From Nemertoderma westbladi (Eukaryota; Xenacoelomorpha; Nemertodermatida; Nemertodermatidae): a DNA stretch of 64,000 nucleotides. Both the position numbers and the translations under genes were made by a program. The notes beneath the pieces were generated by a model. That model was not told where the DNA came from and ran no database searches. It saw nothing but the letters and a program-made list of their open reading frames with translations. Below, in pieces: positions 12,207 to 23,275 of the stretch. How positions within the stretch are numbered: position 1 is the stretch's first letter; each line of letters starts with the position of its first letter. The DNA is taken from NCBI GenBank assembly GCA_032718475.1, contig JAUCBJ010000293.1, forward strand, positions 1 to 64,000, written 5' to 3'.

Positions 12207-12852
12207 TTTTTTTTTTTTTGTGTTTTTTTTTGTGTTTTTTTTTTTTTTTTTTTTTTTTATTTCAATTACAAATATAATAAACATTAACAAACAAGCAGCA
12301 TAATGAATTAATTAATGTCAACAAATTGTAGGTAATTAATAATTATTGTTGAAACTATTTAATGCAATCCCAGCCTCGGCTACAGCCGCGCTCACGCCGG
12401 TCTCCCGCATCGTCTGTCTCGTTGCCAGCCTAGCCTTCGGCTTCCGTGCGCCCCGGAGGCACATGATGGAGGAACGGAGGAGGGCGAAACTCAACCGAGT
12501 CCTGATGAGGGAGAGAGTCTGCGAGTAGGGAGCATCCCGTTTCGCCGACAGTAAGAGCGCAATGCGTGTGAGGAGCGCGTGGGCTGAGCGGCTGGCCCCA
12601 CCAGTTGTAGCAATTACAAAAGGCGAGAAGCCGGCGTGCTCGATGTCATTGATTCTCTCCTCGTACTTCCTCCGTTTCTCTCGCTCATGTTTGCTGTAAG
12701 CAGCATCCACGGAGCGAGGATTGGAGGAGCACAGAGGGTTGAATACCTTGATGTCGATATACACCCGCTTGAAGCGCCCACCCCACAGCCCACTCGCCGC
12801 AACGTCCAGACGGGCCTCCGGGTCTACCGTAGCAGATCTACTTGAAGTCTAC
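12207..12852 (-). mobile_element. 5'-truncated fragment of a restriction-like-endonuclease element, with poly(A) tail
   Basis: On the minus strand the sequence reads from about 12840 down to a poly(A) tail, seen as a T-rich run at 12207-12258. It encodes the C-terminus of the same family as 19547-21140. ARLDVAASGLWGG, then KRVYIDIKVFNP and KHEREKRRKYEERI, lead to a SFALLRSSIMCLRGAR-like end, with the stop near 12336 and an open stretch of 142 codons. The ARLD...IDIK spacing suits a PD-(D/E)XK-type nuclease core. TTAAAG at 12201-12206 and again at 12853-12858 is a plausible target-site duplication. The host reading resumes near 12858. Confidence 0.78.
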
Positions 12853-12858
12853 TTAAAG

Positions 12859-14090
12859 TCTACTTGAATGGACTTGCCAATCTGGCATGTTATGAACGGC
12901 AACAAGTCCATGAGGTAGATAGTGCTAAGGAAATAGTAATAAAACATGTTCAGCAGGTGAACTTTGTTCATGAATTATCACATCTTCATAAGGGAGATTT
13001 GGTGAACAGTAACAGTCCACTCTTTCATTTAAATCCATTCCTGGATGAAAAGGGAATCATTGGGCAAGGATCTTGCTTATCTGAATCTTGTCTACCGTAT
13101 AAAACTAAGTTTCCAATAATCCTTCCAAAGGATGTACATATGTCACGAATCATTATTCGCCATGTGCATCAGACGATTGCTCATCGAGGTGTTGATCATG
13201 TCTTGACAGAATTACGAATATGCTTTCAGGTGATCAGTGATAGGAAAATGGTAAAGAATGTTATAAGATCATGTGTGACATGTAAACGCTAAATGCTATT
13301 AGAGTAAAACAGATTATGGCCCCTTTGCCTAAGGAGCGTACCACATATGCACCCCCTTTCACAGTAGTGGTGGGAGTAGATTATTTTGGACCAGTTTGTA
13401 TAAAAATTGGTAGAAAATCAATGAAGCACTGGGGAGTAGTGTTTATTTGGATCTTGTTGATTCTGCAAATGCAAGTTCGTGCATTAATGTAGTTCGTCGG
13501 TTGATCAGTCACCATGGTGCTGTACAACATAAATTGTCAGATAATGGCACAAGTTTCACTGGTGCTAATTCCGAACTTTGTAAATAGGCTGAGAAATAGA
13601 AAGATACAGACGTTCAAAATCTGGTGGTCGCTAAACGAATTCAGTGGAAGTTCCAACCACCCTTAGCCCATCATATGTTGGGATTTGGGAAAGGATGTTC
13701 CAAAGCATGGCAGGATGGTCCCTGCCCATTTTCTTCTCCAGAATCCAATTGCTGAACTTCCCTAGATGGAATTTGCAGATTGTGGTTTATTTTCCCATAA
13801 GACTTGGAGAGTTGCCCAGGCACTAACAAAGCAGTTCAAGAAGAGGTCCAACGTCCGACTTTAAAACAGAGACAAAAGTGGTGGAAACCGAAACGAGATT
13901 TCCTTAAAGGGGATTTAGTTTTAATGGTGGATATGACAAAATCCAAGGGAGAATGGCAAATGGGTCGTGTTGCAGAGGTATTTCCTGGTAGTGATGGGCA
14001 TGTGTGAGTTGTTGACATACAAACGAAAGAAAGAAAATAGTTTAGACGTCCAGTAAGCACGATTTGTTTACTGGATGAGGCTCAGTAAAT
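12859..14090 (+). pseudogene. BEL/Pao integrase and DUF5641-like remnant
   Basis: The block at 12864-13292 holds the zinc-binding domain before the integrase core, with HQTIAHRGVDHVLTELR and the terminal CVTCKR. The core begins in another frame with FTVVGVDYFGPV near 13360 and continues to SDNGTSF near 13538, giving the first two acidic positions. The third region is broken (IWERMFQSMAGW near 13690). A DUF5641-like C-terminus follows at about 13860-14085 (GDLVLMVDMTKSKGEWQMGRVAEVFPGSDGHV). Multiple frame changes mean it is inactive. The enzyme would have inserted the cDNA and made the 5-bp GATAC duplication. Confidence 0.82.
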
Positions 14091-14280
14091 TAAGAATCAC
14101 TAACTTATAATTCTATTGTATTCTAAGAAATTGACAAAACATAAATTTAGTTTGACATCTTATTCTGTTGATTTAAAAGTCGAATTTGTATGAACTGTAA
14201 TCTACTTACCACAATAGACAATTACTGTAGCTTGCCTGATATGTATTTCTATTATATTTTGAAAGTATTTTTGATATATT

Positions 14281-15408
14281 ATGATGGATAGTGAACCAAG
14301 AGGTACCCTGTTACGTTTTCGACCAATACAGATGGGCCCAGCACCAGATGAGATAGTTAGATTCCCCACTGAAGGACATTTACAGAATCAGAAGGCCGAG
14401 ATATACCAGTTGATCTCTGCTGGTACTAGACAAGAAAAACGTAGGAGGATGTACAACCCTACAGGATAACACATTCCAGATGCTTTGCCCAGCTCAAAGT
14501 GGCATAAATTATTGTGCCATGATGTTACTACATTAATGGAAAGCCCCCCACCAAGTCCATCAACACTGTTATGGGATGAAGTAAACACTATCCCTATCAA
14601 TCCAGTTAAGAGTTCGCCTGTTCCACCCAATCCAGTTGAGAGTTCGCCTGTCATCATTGAGCTGTTCGACAGCCAAGAAGAAATGCTCCTGTTGACACCA
14701 CAGTTGTTCCCTGACCCTCCAATGGTTCAGCGAGCAATACAAGGTGTCGACCCCGACCCTGGGCAGCTTTATTGGCTCTTACAGAAAGATCCACATCGAC
14801 TTAGGTTTCTGGAATGCCACCAAAATTGGCTTCTTACACCATTTAGTAGCTATCCTGACATCCTGATAGACGCTGGATATGTACCCTTTACCAAACACTG
14901 TTCTCCAGGATGCTTGAGGTGTGGGCTTCCTAATTGCCCTTTAGCCCAATCGAAATGGAGTAATGAGTTGGGACCACAACGATGTACATTATACAAAGAT
15001 GTTGCGATCTGCCCCTATTGCAAAGGTCCCCACTTCATCCACACATGCCCACTTCTGTTGAATCGTTGTGTGAAGTGTGGCTGTCATAGACATAGTCTTT
15101 TAGCATGCAGTCAATGCGAGAAGGATATGCGTAATTCCTTGCTCAAGTTCGAAAGGTTTGCTACAATGAGTGTGTCCCTAATGAACCGAAACAAAAGATG
15201 GGATACTGATCCCTACGGAATCTCGTTGGGTTTCTTCCCTATACCGTCTAAGTGGAAGATGGATGGCAAGCTAGAGAACAAGGGTTTCAGTTACGATGAT
15301 TTAGTTATAACAGCCTTGAATCAGTCAGTTGGATTCGTTCTTCACTTCCTCGAAAACTTTGGTGGTGGTTCTTCAGAAGAAAGCTTGTCTTACATTATAG
15401 GGCTGTGA
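14281..15408 (+). pseudogene. Accessory ORF with Cys/His zinc knuckles between pol and 3' LTR
   Basis: The frame starts at ATG 14281 and stays open for 375 codons apart from one TAA at 14467-14469; the longest unbroken part starts near 14485. The first half is Pro/Ser-rich and acidic. The second half has a cysteine cluster: CLRCGLPNC, then CPYCKGPHFIHTC (C-X2-C-X3-H-X4-C), then CVKCGCHRHSLLAC (C-X2-C-X4-H-X4-C). The latter two look like the paired knuckles of Pao gag proteins. It follows the DUF5641-like region by about 190 bp and ends about 410 bp before the 3' LTR. BEL/Pao elements normally end after pol, or carry an env-like ORF. I see no signal peptide or transmembrane segment, so env is unlikely. 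A nucleic-acid-binding role is inferred. Confidence 0.6.
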
Positions 15409-15819
15409 AGGTGTGACTGTAAAATATGTAAATAGTACAGTATACGGTATCGTATTTTTGAGGTTGCGAAGATAAAGATATATATTGTTAAACAGTGGAC
15501 GGAATTTGTTTTGTTCTTGTTTTATTAAACCATCCGTAAGTACTGTATGTAAGAGAGATTAGGGAAGCTTGTCAATTTATGTATTTGTATTCGATAAATT
15601 GAGTTATTTGTTGTCACAATTGTATAATATAGGACTTTCAGGTGCAATAATTTTACTAGAAATTTGCTGAAGGAATACTGTACCAATAATCATTAGTAGT
15701 TTATATGATTATCGCAATTGAAGTATAAGCTAGCTCCATCTACGTTGTTATTTTGAAAACTGCTACAAGTCATCGCTTGGCGTTAATCAGTGAAAAGGAG
15801 CAGTTTTTGGTGGGCAGTA

Positions 15820-16397
15820 TGTTGGAGATAATGGAGCCACCTAACGGGTAATCTTTACACCACATATTAAGTATAATATAATTCAATAAGTGGCACTGTA
15901 AGCTGTCAGCTGGATGCTCCTTCCCCAATTGGTCAATCCTTAAAGAGAATCACTCTCTGATTATCAGCCTCGCATTATTGCCATCTGATTGGTCTGATAA
16001 GGTGTGCCATCCAGATTTTGTATAAATACTCCTACTTTTGACAGAAACGCCAGTTGATTGATTTGTTGAGCCTGCTAGATAGTATGCTCAACAAGTAGTT
16101 TTACCATTGCTTAGTCAGCTAATCTTCGGTAAAAGCCAGCCAACACACTATTGTATCTCTACTGTAGTCTGTTACTGGTATATAATAAATATGTTACCTA
16201 CAGTAGAGAACGTTATTTGGCAGCTGTGCTGTAATGTTGTTTAAGGTATTTGGTATTGATGACATATTACGAAAATTAAAGTTGATTAACCTTGACAACG
16301 CTTGTTTCTTGTATGTCTGAGCAAAGTAACGCGTCAGAAACCTTGCCCAATGACAAATCATTCACTCACGCTTGATATCAGAGTTTTAGACTCTACA
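15820..16397 (+). repeat. 3' LTR of BEL/Pao element 1
   Basis: A 578-bp direct repeat of 6470-7058, beginning TGTTGGAGATAATGG and ending CTCTACA, with a TATAAATAC box near 16022. A purine-rich stretch (GAAAAGGAG, 15792-15800) lies about 20 bp upstream and may be the polypurine tract. GATAC follows at 16398-16402. Confidence 0.88.
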
Positions 16398-16402
16398 GAT
16401 AC

Positions 16403-17648
16403 AGCGGCGGGATATTGCAGGATTTTCTTCTAACTTGGTAGATGGAATAAGGTATAAGGACGAAAAGGAATTCAAGAAAATGTAAAGATTGAATCCTATT
16501 CAATTTGACGCATTACTAACAATAATCGAACCAAAATTAAAAAAAATTCCAACAAACTGTAAAACACCAATTCCCACAAAGACTGCTCTAGAAATAACTC
16601 TGCGATATCTCGCAGATGGGACTTCATACACATCACTGTTGCATGCATATCGAGTGAGCACGGATGGGACATCATAGCCCTACACATCACTGTCGCATAT
16701 CGAGTGAGCACAGATGGGACATCAAACACATCACTGTCGCATATCGAGAGAGCACATTGAGTGAGCACATCTTATCTATCCACAACTGTATCAATCATCT
16801 GCGATTATATTGCCATTGCATTAGCAGGAAATTTGAAGATGCCATCAAACACCAATCAGTGGGTTGAGATAGAAAATGGGTTTAATAGCAAGTGGAATTT
16901 CCTGCATTGTTTAGGATCAATAGATGGTAAGCATATCGCTATCAAGAAGCCACCCTAGAGTGGTAGTGAATTTTTCAATTACAAAAAATTATTATCAATA
17001 GTCTTACTCTATGCAGCAGATTCCAGTGGAAAAATTATTGCGTATGATCTTGGTAAACCTGTGTCTTATTGGGATGCTGGAATTTACCAAAGAAGCTTTC
17101 TGTCGGATACAATTTCTGGACCCTCTATTCCACAACCAACACCAATTTTGGATTACCCAGAAATACTAATCTTTTTAATTGGAGATGATGCATTCGCTCT
17201 CTCGCCAACGATGATGAAACCAATCTCGAGAGATACTGATATTTCAACGGAGGCAATATTTAATTACCGATTAAGTAGTGCACGCTGTATTATTGTGGAG
17301 AATGCTTACGGTATGATGGCCCATCGCTTCCGATTATTGTTTCAAGTAATCGACATGTCACCTGGCAATGTACGGTGAGCTATTCTCGCCATTATAGCCC
17401 TTCATAACTTCTTACTTGATGAAAGAGTTGGTGGTTTGTTAGCAGCAGCAGATGATTTAGATCTGGAATTGGAGAGTAGAGACGAATTGATAGGACTTGA
17501 ATCAATTCGAGGAAATTTGCAGCCCGGCAGTGAAGGAAAACGCATTAGGGAAATTAGGGAATATTTTCTTCATGAAGGGGCCATTGGCTTTCAGTGGGGA
17601 CTTGTACCACGAAATAGTTTATTTGTAATATATACTCTATACTATTAA
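16403..17648 (+). pseudogene. PIF/Harbinger (HARBI1-like) transposase, main part
   Basis: This continues the frame of 6388-6469. It reads RRDIAGFSSN, then a NPIQFDALLTIIEPKL block and a KTALEITLRYLADGTSYTSL block (the helix-turn-helix region of HARBI1 proteins). The DDE nuclease part has GSIDGKHIAIKKPP (D at 16923), a YDLG segment, IGDDAFALS (near 17181), FNYRLSSARCIIVENAYG (E at 17298), and an AIIALHNFLLDE-like end. Stops are at 16483, 16956 and 17376. A 48-50 bp unit is triplicated at about 16613-16765, inside the helix-turn-helix coding region. The enzyme would cut and paste Harbinger elements in the nucleus; this copy is inactive. Confidence 0.85.
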
Positions 17649-17868
17649 GATATTACCCACACTGTTATTTTCCACTAATAACTAATTATTCACTATTAAT
17701 TAAAAATAAAATTTATAATATATATCATGCCTAGTATTGATGAATATATATTTTTGAAACTGGAATAAACAAACATATGCATGCATAGATAGTATAATAT
17801 AGATATGTAGGTATACAGTCAATAAATGCATTGTAAATAGCATCAGTATTATACTATTAAAATGTTAT

Positions 17869-18000
17869 TTAGGTATGTTCATTAACATCAGGAGATGCCA
17901 CAGATGTATCACCTACTTCAGATGGACTGTGAAATAATTGGGTCACTCCGTATTCGTTGCCAACAGGTACAACATCAGCTGGATAGGCAGATGGATCAGC
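17869..18000 (-). other. Possible tail of the second Harbinger protein, opposite strand
   Basis: On the minus strand a short open stretch of about 43 codons ends in a stop at 17869-17871 (last residues SPDVNEHT). An in-frame TAG lies just upstream, at about 18001. Harbinger elements usually encode a second, Myb/SANT-like protein as well as the transposase, and a convergent gene about 220 bp downstream would fit. The stretch has no diagnostic motif, so this rests on position only. Confidence 0.22.
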
Positions 18001-18087
18001 GTCCTAGTAGGGCGGTCGATAGTCAAGGCATGGATTGCAGGTAATTACCAGAGTGACCAATGCGAGTGCCCTAGTGACCACTCCACC

Positions 18088-19162
18088 CAGGGCCGTATTA
18101 ACGGCGGGACATTTGGGGCTACAGCCCCGGGCCTAGTGAAGGTTTGCGGCCCCCCAGAAAAAAGAGAAAAAGTAATGGTCCCTCCTTACATTAAATAAAA
18201 TATTTTTGGAACCACGAATAAACTAAAACATACAAGGAATATCATACCCAGATGAACAAATGCGAAATTCACATTCCAAATTCTACTACTGAAAATATAC
18301 CATACCATACCATACCTCTCCAATAGCTGCAAAGCTTTAGGGGTAATCCTATATGTTATGTTGGACAATACCTTTATACCGGTACATTGTTTGGTGTATT
18401 TGTTATTGTTTTTACATAATGTATAAATAAATCTATCTATCTATCTATCCAATTTCTCACTGTAAACATTGCCAAAGGGCAAGAAAGGCGGGGGGGGGGG
18501 GTCATAATGTACAGAACACTAACAATAGTAAAGGAAGGGAGCAACACTGAGCTGTATACAGACAGCATTACCTACATATATTACCTAAATATTATGAAAT
18601 CCAGAAAACTGGCCGAAATTTATTGAATCTTATGAAATTACCTTTCATATAAATCAAAAATTGCAAAAAACGGTTAAGAAATGGCGGAGGAGTAATATTT
18701 TTCGCATGAAAAAATGTCATTCATAGATAATTGCCTGAAGTTCCAAACCTTCCCGCGCGAAATTGCCTGTATGGGGTCTGGTTGGTTAATAGAGTCTGAC
18801 AGGAAGGAAGCATACCACCGAGCAAAAATTATATTCACGGGGGTTTTCGGGTCGCTGATTTCATTTCCGAAGGCAGATTTAATATTTGATGTCTAGTCTG
18901 TCCTTCGGTCGGTTGTCTGTCTGTCTTGCATTTTGACATTCAGATTACCAGACAGATATTCCACGATAATTCGAGAACTAAAAAATATCTCTCTAAGCAG
19001 TTTTTAGATTTAAAATCCCCATTAAATTCGGCTCTAGATGCAATAAAAAACAATTCTAAAATTTGTGATCATTATAAGCGAACACCCCCCCCCCCCCCCC
19101 CCTTTAAGGGGGCCCCAAATTTATATTAGCCCCGGGCCCCGATATAGATTAATCCGGCCCTG
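18088..19162. mobile_element. Non-autonomous hAT-like element
   Basis: The termini are inverted: CAGGGCCGTATTAA at the left and, on the other strand, CAGGGCCGGATTAATC at the right. Both are followed inward by GC-rich GGGGCC-type sequence. Flanks carry a perfect 8-bp duplication ACTCCACC (18080-18087 and 19163-19170). CAGGG termini with 8-bp duplications are characteristic of hAT transposons. The 1075-bp interior has no transposase; it holds short CCATA and CTAT repeats, a 12-G run (18490-18501) and an 18-C run (19085-19102). Confidence 0.88.
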
Positions 19163-19170
19163 ACTCCACC

Positions 19171-19546
19171 CCATTCCGCAGTTCCAATATTTAACGAAGT
19201 TTCAAAAATTTACGCTCGCATCCCTCGTGTTTGCTAAACATTTATTTTCAGAGCATGGTGGTTAACACAGTACTGGTTAGGCTAATTCTAATTCAAAAAT
19301 CATCATTGCGGCAAATAGGCTGAGACAGTTAATGTAAACCTTGTTTTGCTAATTTTGCTAATAAGTGGAGCTTAAATGACTGGATGATAACTGATTTAAA
19401 AAAAATGGTATTCATCAAGAAACACTTGCAAATACTTTTCCTGGGCTGTGGAATTGCTAAATATAAATACGAATATTCGATACAGAAACTCATGTCCAAT
19501 ATCTTCCCTCCTTCAAGTCTATCCATAAATGAGTTAATAGTCAGTG
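19171..19546. other. Gene-free flank between hAT-like element and next retroelement
   Basis: AT-rich sequence continuing the flank interrupted by the hAT-like element. A short ORF at 19384 runs into the following element and is not supported as a gene. Confidence 0.3.
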
Positions 19547-21140
19547 CTGGTACGTGGACGACGCCTCGGCGGCAAGGAGTCTGCATGGAGTTGCACAGTG
19601 GTGGTCCGACCTGCAGCTAAAAGGTCCCAAAATCGGCTACTTCCCCGAACCGACCAAAATTTACCTGGTAATAAAGCCAGGGCTGGCGGCAGAAGCCCGG
19701 GAAAGGTTCGATGGGAGTGGCGTCCAGATAGTCTCTGGACACCGGTTCCTGGGGGGATATATCGGCGATACCGAGGGACAGAAGCAGTTTGTGTCGGACA
19801 AGGTTGCGGGGTGGGTGGGACATATAGACAAACTCTCGGAGGTTGCCATGGAGTACCCCCAGACTGCTCACACAGGGATGTCCAAGTGTGTGCAGGCTGA
19901 ATGGGACTTTCTAATGCGGGTAGTCCCAACGGATGTTGAGGATTTCGCTCCTATCCGGACCGCGCTGCTTCGACAGTATATCCCCTCCCTGTTCGGTATC
20001 CCATTGGGCCCCTCGGACGAGGACTTGGTCCTCCTGCCTGTTCGCCATGGTGGGATCGGGTTGCAGGACCCCCTAATGCGGTTTGGCCATGCCCATGCTG
20101 CGTCCACCGAGGGGACTTCTCTTGTGGTTGAAGCAATCCAGTCTGGTCTGCCGCTTCACGTGGCCGACCACACTGTGCGGCTGCGTAAAGTCCTCACCGA
20201 GTCGCGGGCCGCCCAGGATACCGCGTATAAGGTGAAACTGGAGGCCGCACTAGGGGCGCTACCAGCCGAGCGTCGGCGAACCGCGGAGCGGACGACGCGG
20301 AACAAGACTGGGGGGTGGTTATCGGCCCAGCCGTCTGTGCTGGACAACACAGACTTGGGGCCTGACGAGTTCCGGGACAACCTCGCCCTTCGTTATGGTC
20401 TCACCCCGCCGGGTCTACCAGTTAAGTGCGAGGGGTGCGGTGGCCCATTCAGCACCTCCCACGCACTGAGCTGCAAATCCGGGGGCCTTATCATCAAACG
20501 TCATGACGAGGTTGGCCAGGTGTTTGGCGACCTCTTGGCCTCGGCTTTCGGCCAGTCAAGTGTCGAGCGTGAGGTGACCCTCTCCCAAGGACACATCGAC
20601 AGACAGGGGCGGGAGATCGGGGGGGGGGGGGGGGGGGGTAAGGGCAGACCTGGTTGCCCGGGGGGTCTGGACCAACCAACGAGTGGCGTCGTTTGACATT
20701 GCGATAATCAACGCTGACGCCACCTCGTACGTCCAGGCCAACCGGTCGACCGAGTCCCTCTTGGAGCAGCGGGCCCGGCTGAAACACGCCCATTACCGGA
20801 CCGTCTGTGAAGACCGGAGGATGTCCTTTACCCCACTGGTCGGTACAACCGACGGCGTATGGTGCAATGAGGCAGAGATTCTCATTCGCCATCTGGCCGA
20901 GACCCTTGTCATCGAGACAAGCTGGGATGGCCGAGAGGGGCCTTGCCTGTGTGCAGGGTGGAGTTCGCCGGAGGATTCAATTCGCCCTCCTCCGATCGAA
21001 TTCTCTCTGCCTCAGAGGTGGTCGACGGTCTTGGCGCGGGTCGGGCTTTGGGGATGGGGCAGGTCTGCGGGGGTTCGATCTGGCTACCCAATACTGATGA
21101 GTGGAATATGGGTGCAACATTATTGTTAAATTTTCTAAAC
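19547..21140 (+). pseudogene. Non-LTR element with restriction-like endonuclease C-terminus, 5'-truncated
   Basis: The fragment begins exactly at the reverse transcriptase catalytic box, YVDD (19551-19562). The thumb-like region follows (HRFLGGYIGD, FVSDKVAGWV, LLPVRHGGIGLQDP). A C-X2-C-X7-H-X3-C zinc motif spans about 20427-20474 (CEGCGGPFSTSHALSC), then RHDEV. A nuclease-like core follows: ADLVARGVW (about 20646) and ASFDIAIIN (about 20690). The zinc motif plus nuclease order resembles R2-type elements. A run of 20 G (20619-20638) breaks the frame just before the ADLV segment, and a second shift near 20940 separates the last block (IQFALLRSNSLCLRGG). The first 380 codons are uninterrupted. 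It is GC-richer than its surroundings. Confidence 0.8.
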
Positions 21141-22961
21141 TTTAATTAAATTTAACTCTTTATGTACCGTTAGGTTATATACTATTTATATACCATATTG
21201 TTTGCAATGTATTACTCGATATATTTACAAATAAACAATTACGGCAATATTTTCATTAAATGAGTTAATGTTATGCAAGATCCTTCATCACTTTGGCTAA
21301 TAATTTAAATCACTTATGTCACTATACGTATTTCACCCTCCCATGGCTAGAACGGTTTGTTTCCCCTAGCCAAGACGATTTTATTTATTTTTTAATGTAA
21401 TTTGGTTTGTTTTAATTTACGCAAAAAATTTTAATTAATGATGCTGAATTATATGAAATTGTAAAAACTTGGGAGATTATATTCAATTATTTAGGCGATT
21501 CTTCAATATTTTGGTCTCATGATTCACCTTTCCAATTATTAATTTACCGTAATTTTAATGTAATGTATGAGCTATTCAACTATACTTTTGACCTTCTACA
21601 TCCATCTTATAGACGAGAGCATTTTCCATTAGTTATTTCATAATGTGATATAAACCGACTTCAACTTAACAATAACTTTTACAATTCACTTTTATGTAAC
21701 AATATACAAGATTTCCTTTGGCTTGCCAATTAAGAAATCGACCACTGTGAGAATTATACAAAGTTTGCAGCTGCAGCTAAATCTGTTGTAACCAGCAATG
21801 TTCCTCAAATTAAGCAGATAAAAAGAGTTATTTATAATTAATAGAACTGGCAGCAGAATTAGACAATTTCAGGGGTCACTAGCAAAGTTCAGAAACAGTA
21901 CCGGTCGGTGTAAATAAAAGCATGGAAGTAAAGTCTCTTAGCAAAACAGTACAAAATCAGCAAATCAATCAAATCGAACTTATAAAGTGACACTTAATAC
22001 TGAAAGTGGAAACAAGAAATCCATAGATGGATGAATGTTGTGCTGTCATTCAACTTAAACAGATGATGAAAATCCCAGCGATCTATGCAAACTATGAAAT
22101 TTATCAACTAATCAATTCGAAGAATGAGAATGGGATGCACAGTTTGGAGCTTCGATAATCAAAATAATGATTGCCAGACAATCTCCCTGCTGAACAGGTG
22201 TTTGACACCTACGATATCTACACAACCATTACTAGTTTAGATCCTACACCCTAGTGTAGACTTTCTTGACTTCTAATCGGGAGATTATGCATGGACAGGG
22301 CAGGATACTTTTGGTAAATTGGATCAAAGGTTAGTTGGATAATAGGGACTGGAATGGTTTAATGTAGAAGATCAAGAAATAAGAAATAAGGTAAAACGCA
22401 TGTGATATTAGTATGTGTGTATGGCGAAAGTAACCCTTTAAAAGGGTTACATTATAATTACGGACAATTTCCATAGCTAATTTCAGTGTGGAAAAAGTAA
22501 CCCACAGACAAAGGAAATAGAAAACGTTTCAAATTGAAGTGGAAAAATAGAAAATTTTTCAAACTAAAGTAGGATATAAAAAAAGGTTTCAAATTAAAGT
22601 CAGGACAATTAAACTTGGGACATTCTCATGGGCGTTCCGGCTCCAAGTACCACCACTCGCCGTATTCGCTCCTCCTTGCCGTTGTTCCAGGTATCCCCAC
22701 TCGCCATATTCACTCCTCCTGGTCGTTGTCCGTTCGCCGTATAAATAAGAAAGTATACAGTAGTGCTTGTACCGGTGACTTCTGTACTGTACTACTGTAC
22801 TAATGTAGCCGTACCTGCCTAACAATCTGCCTTATTTATTTTTACTTGCCTAATATACTGTAGTATTAGGTATATATATAGGAATATAGTGGAAGGAAGC
22901 ATCCTTCAATTCAAGAAACTTCCATAGACTTGCAGAGATATACATTTTGATATAACAGTGC
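21141..22961. other. AT-rich region without recognisable genes
   Basis: No supported ORF. Visible structure: a palindrome around GTAACCCTTTTAAAGGGTTAC-like sequence at about 22430-22450; three degenerate ~36-bp repeats with GTTTCAAATTAAAGT at about 22520-22605; and a duplicated ~45-bp segment (CCACTCGCC, then TATTC, then CTCCTCC) at about 22650-22720. Confidence 0.4.
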
Positions 22962-23275
22962 TCAGGGAAAGTTGGCTACTCTCTCTCCTGTAGGGGAAAG
23001 ACAGGCACCGGTCAGGAGATAAACTGTCGCCTGTGAGTCCAATTGTGTCAGTTATTCCACTGGCCCCTAGTGGCCGGACTCTACATTACTAATGTTCCAT
23101 GGTGGGAGTTGATGTGCTTATTTGCTGAGTCAGCTCTCGGGGTAAATAGACCCTCTTAGTAAGAGGGTCTATACAGCCACAAGTGGCACCTCCTTCAGCT
23201 GCGCGGAGGTGGCATGTTTTCTAGTTCAATGGCCCGGATGAAATGACCTGACCTGACCAAAGAAGGTTGAAGAAT
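22962..23275 (-). repeat. Inverted partial copy of LINE 5' region
   Basis: Read on the minus strand, 23275 to 22962 matches the 5' part of the downstream LINE in pieces. The block at 23161-23275 corresponds to 23770-23860 (GCCACCTCC, AGGAGGTGCCAC, CTATAGACCCTCTTACT). The block at 22962-23150 corresponds to about 24190-24370 (ACCCCGAGAGCTGACTC, GGCCAGTGGAAT, CTCCTGACCGG). The 5' UTR stretch between the blocks is missing. It is therefore a diverged relative lying head-to-head with the full-length copy. Confidence 0.75.

Larger units (their letters stand above)
6470..16397 (+). mobile_element. Degraded BEL/Pao LTR retrotransposon nested in Harbinger gene
   Basis: Two direct LTRs (6470-7058 and 15820-16397) bound the element, which is flanked by a perfect 5-bp duplication GATAC (6465-6469 and 16398-16402). 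Inside are Pao-type reverse transcriptase, Peptidase_A17/RNase H-like, integrase and DUF5641-like remnants, in that order on the plus strand, then an extra ORF with zinc knuckles. Stops and frameshifts break all pol parts. A minus-strand LINE fragment fills 7136-9211 and a minus-strand poly(A)-tailed fragment fills 12207-12852, so the element is old. The LTRs differ at several percent of sites by eye. Gag and protease were not identified. Confidence 0.88.

Noticed and set aside
14281-15408. Envelope gene for the BEL/Pao element
   Set aside because: No signal peptide, transmembrane segment or furin-like site is visible, and the cysteine pattern is that of zinc knuckles.
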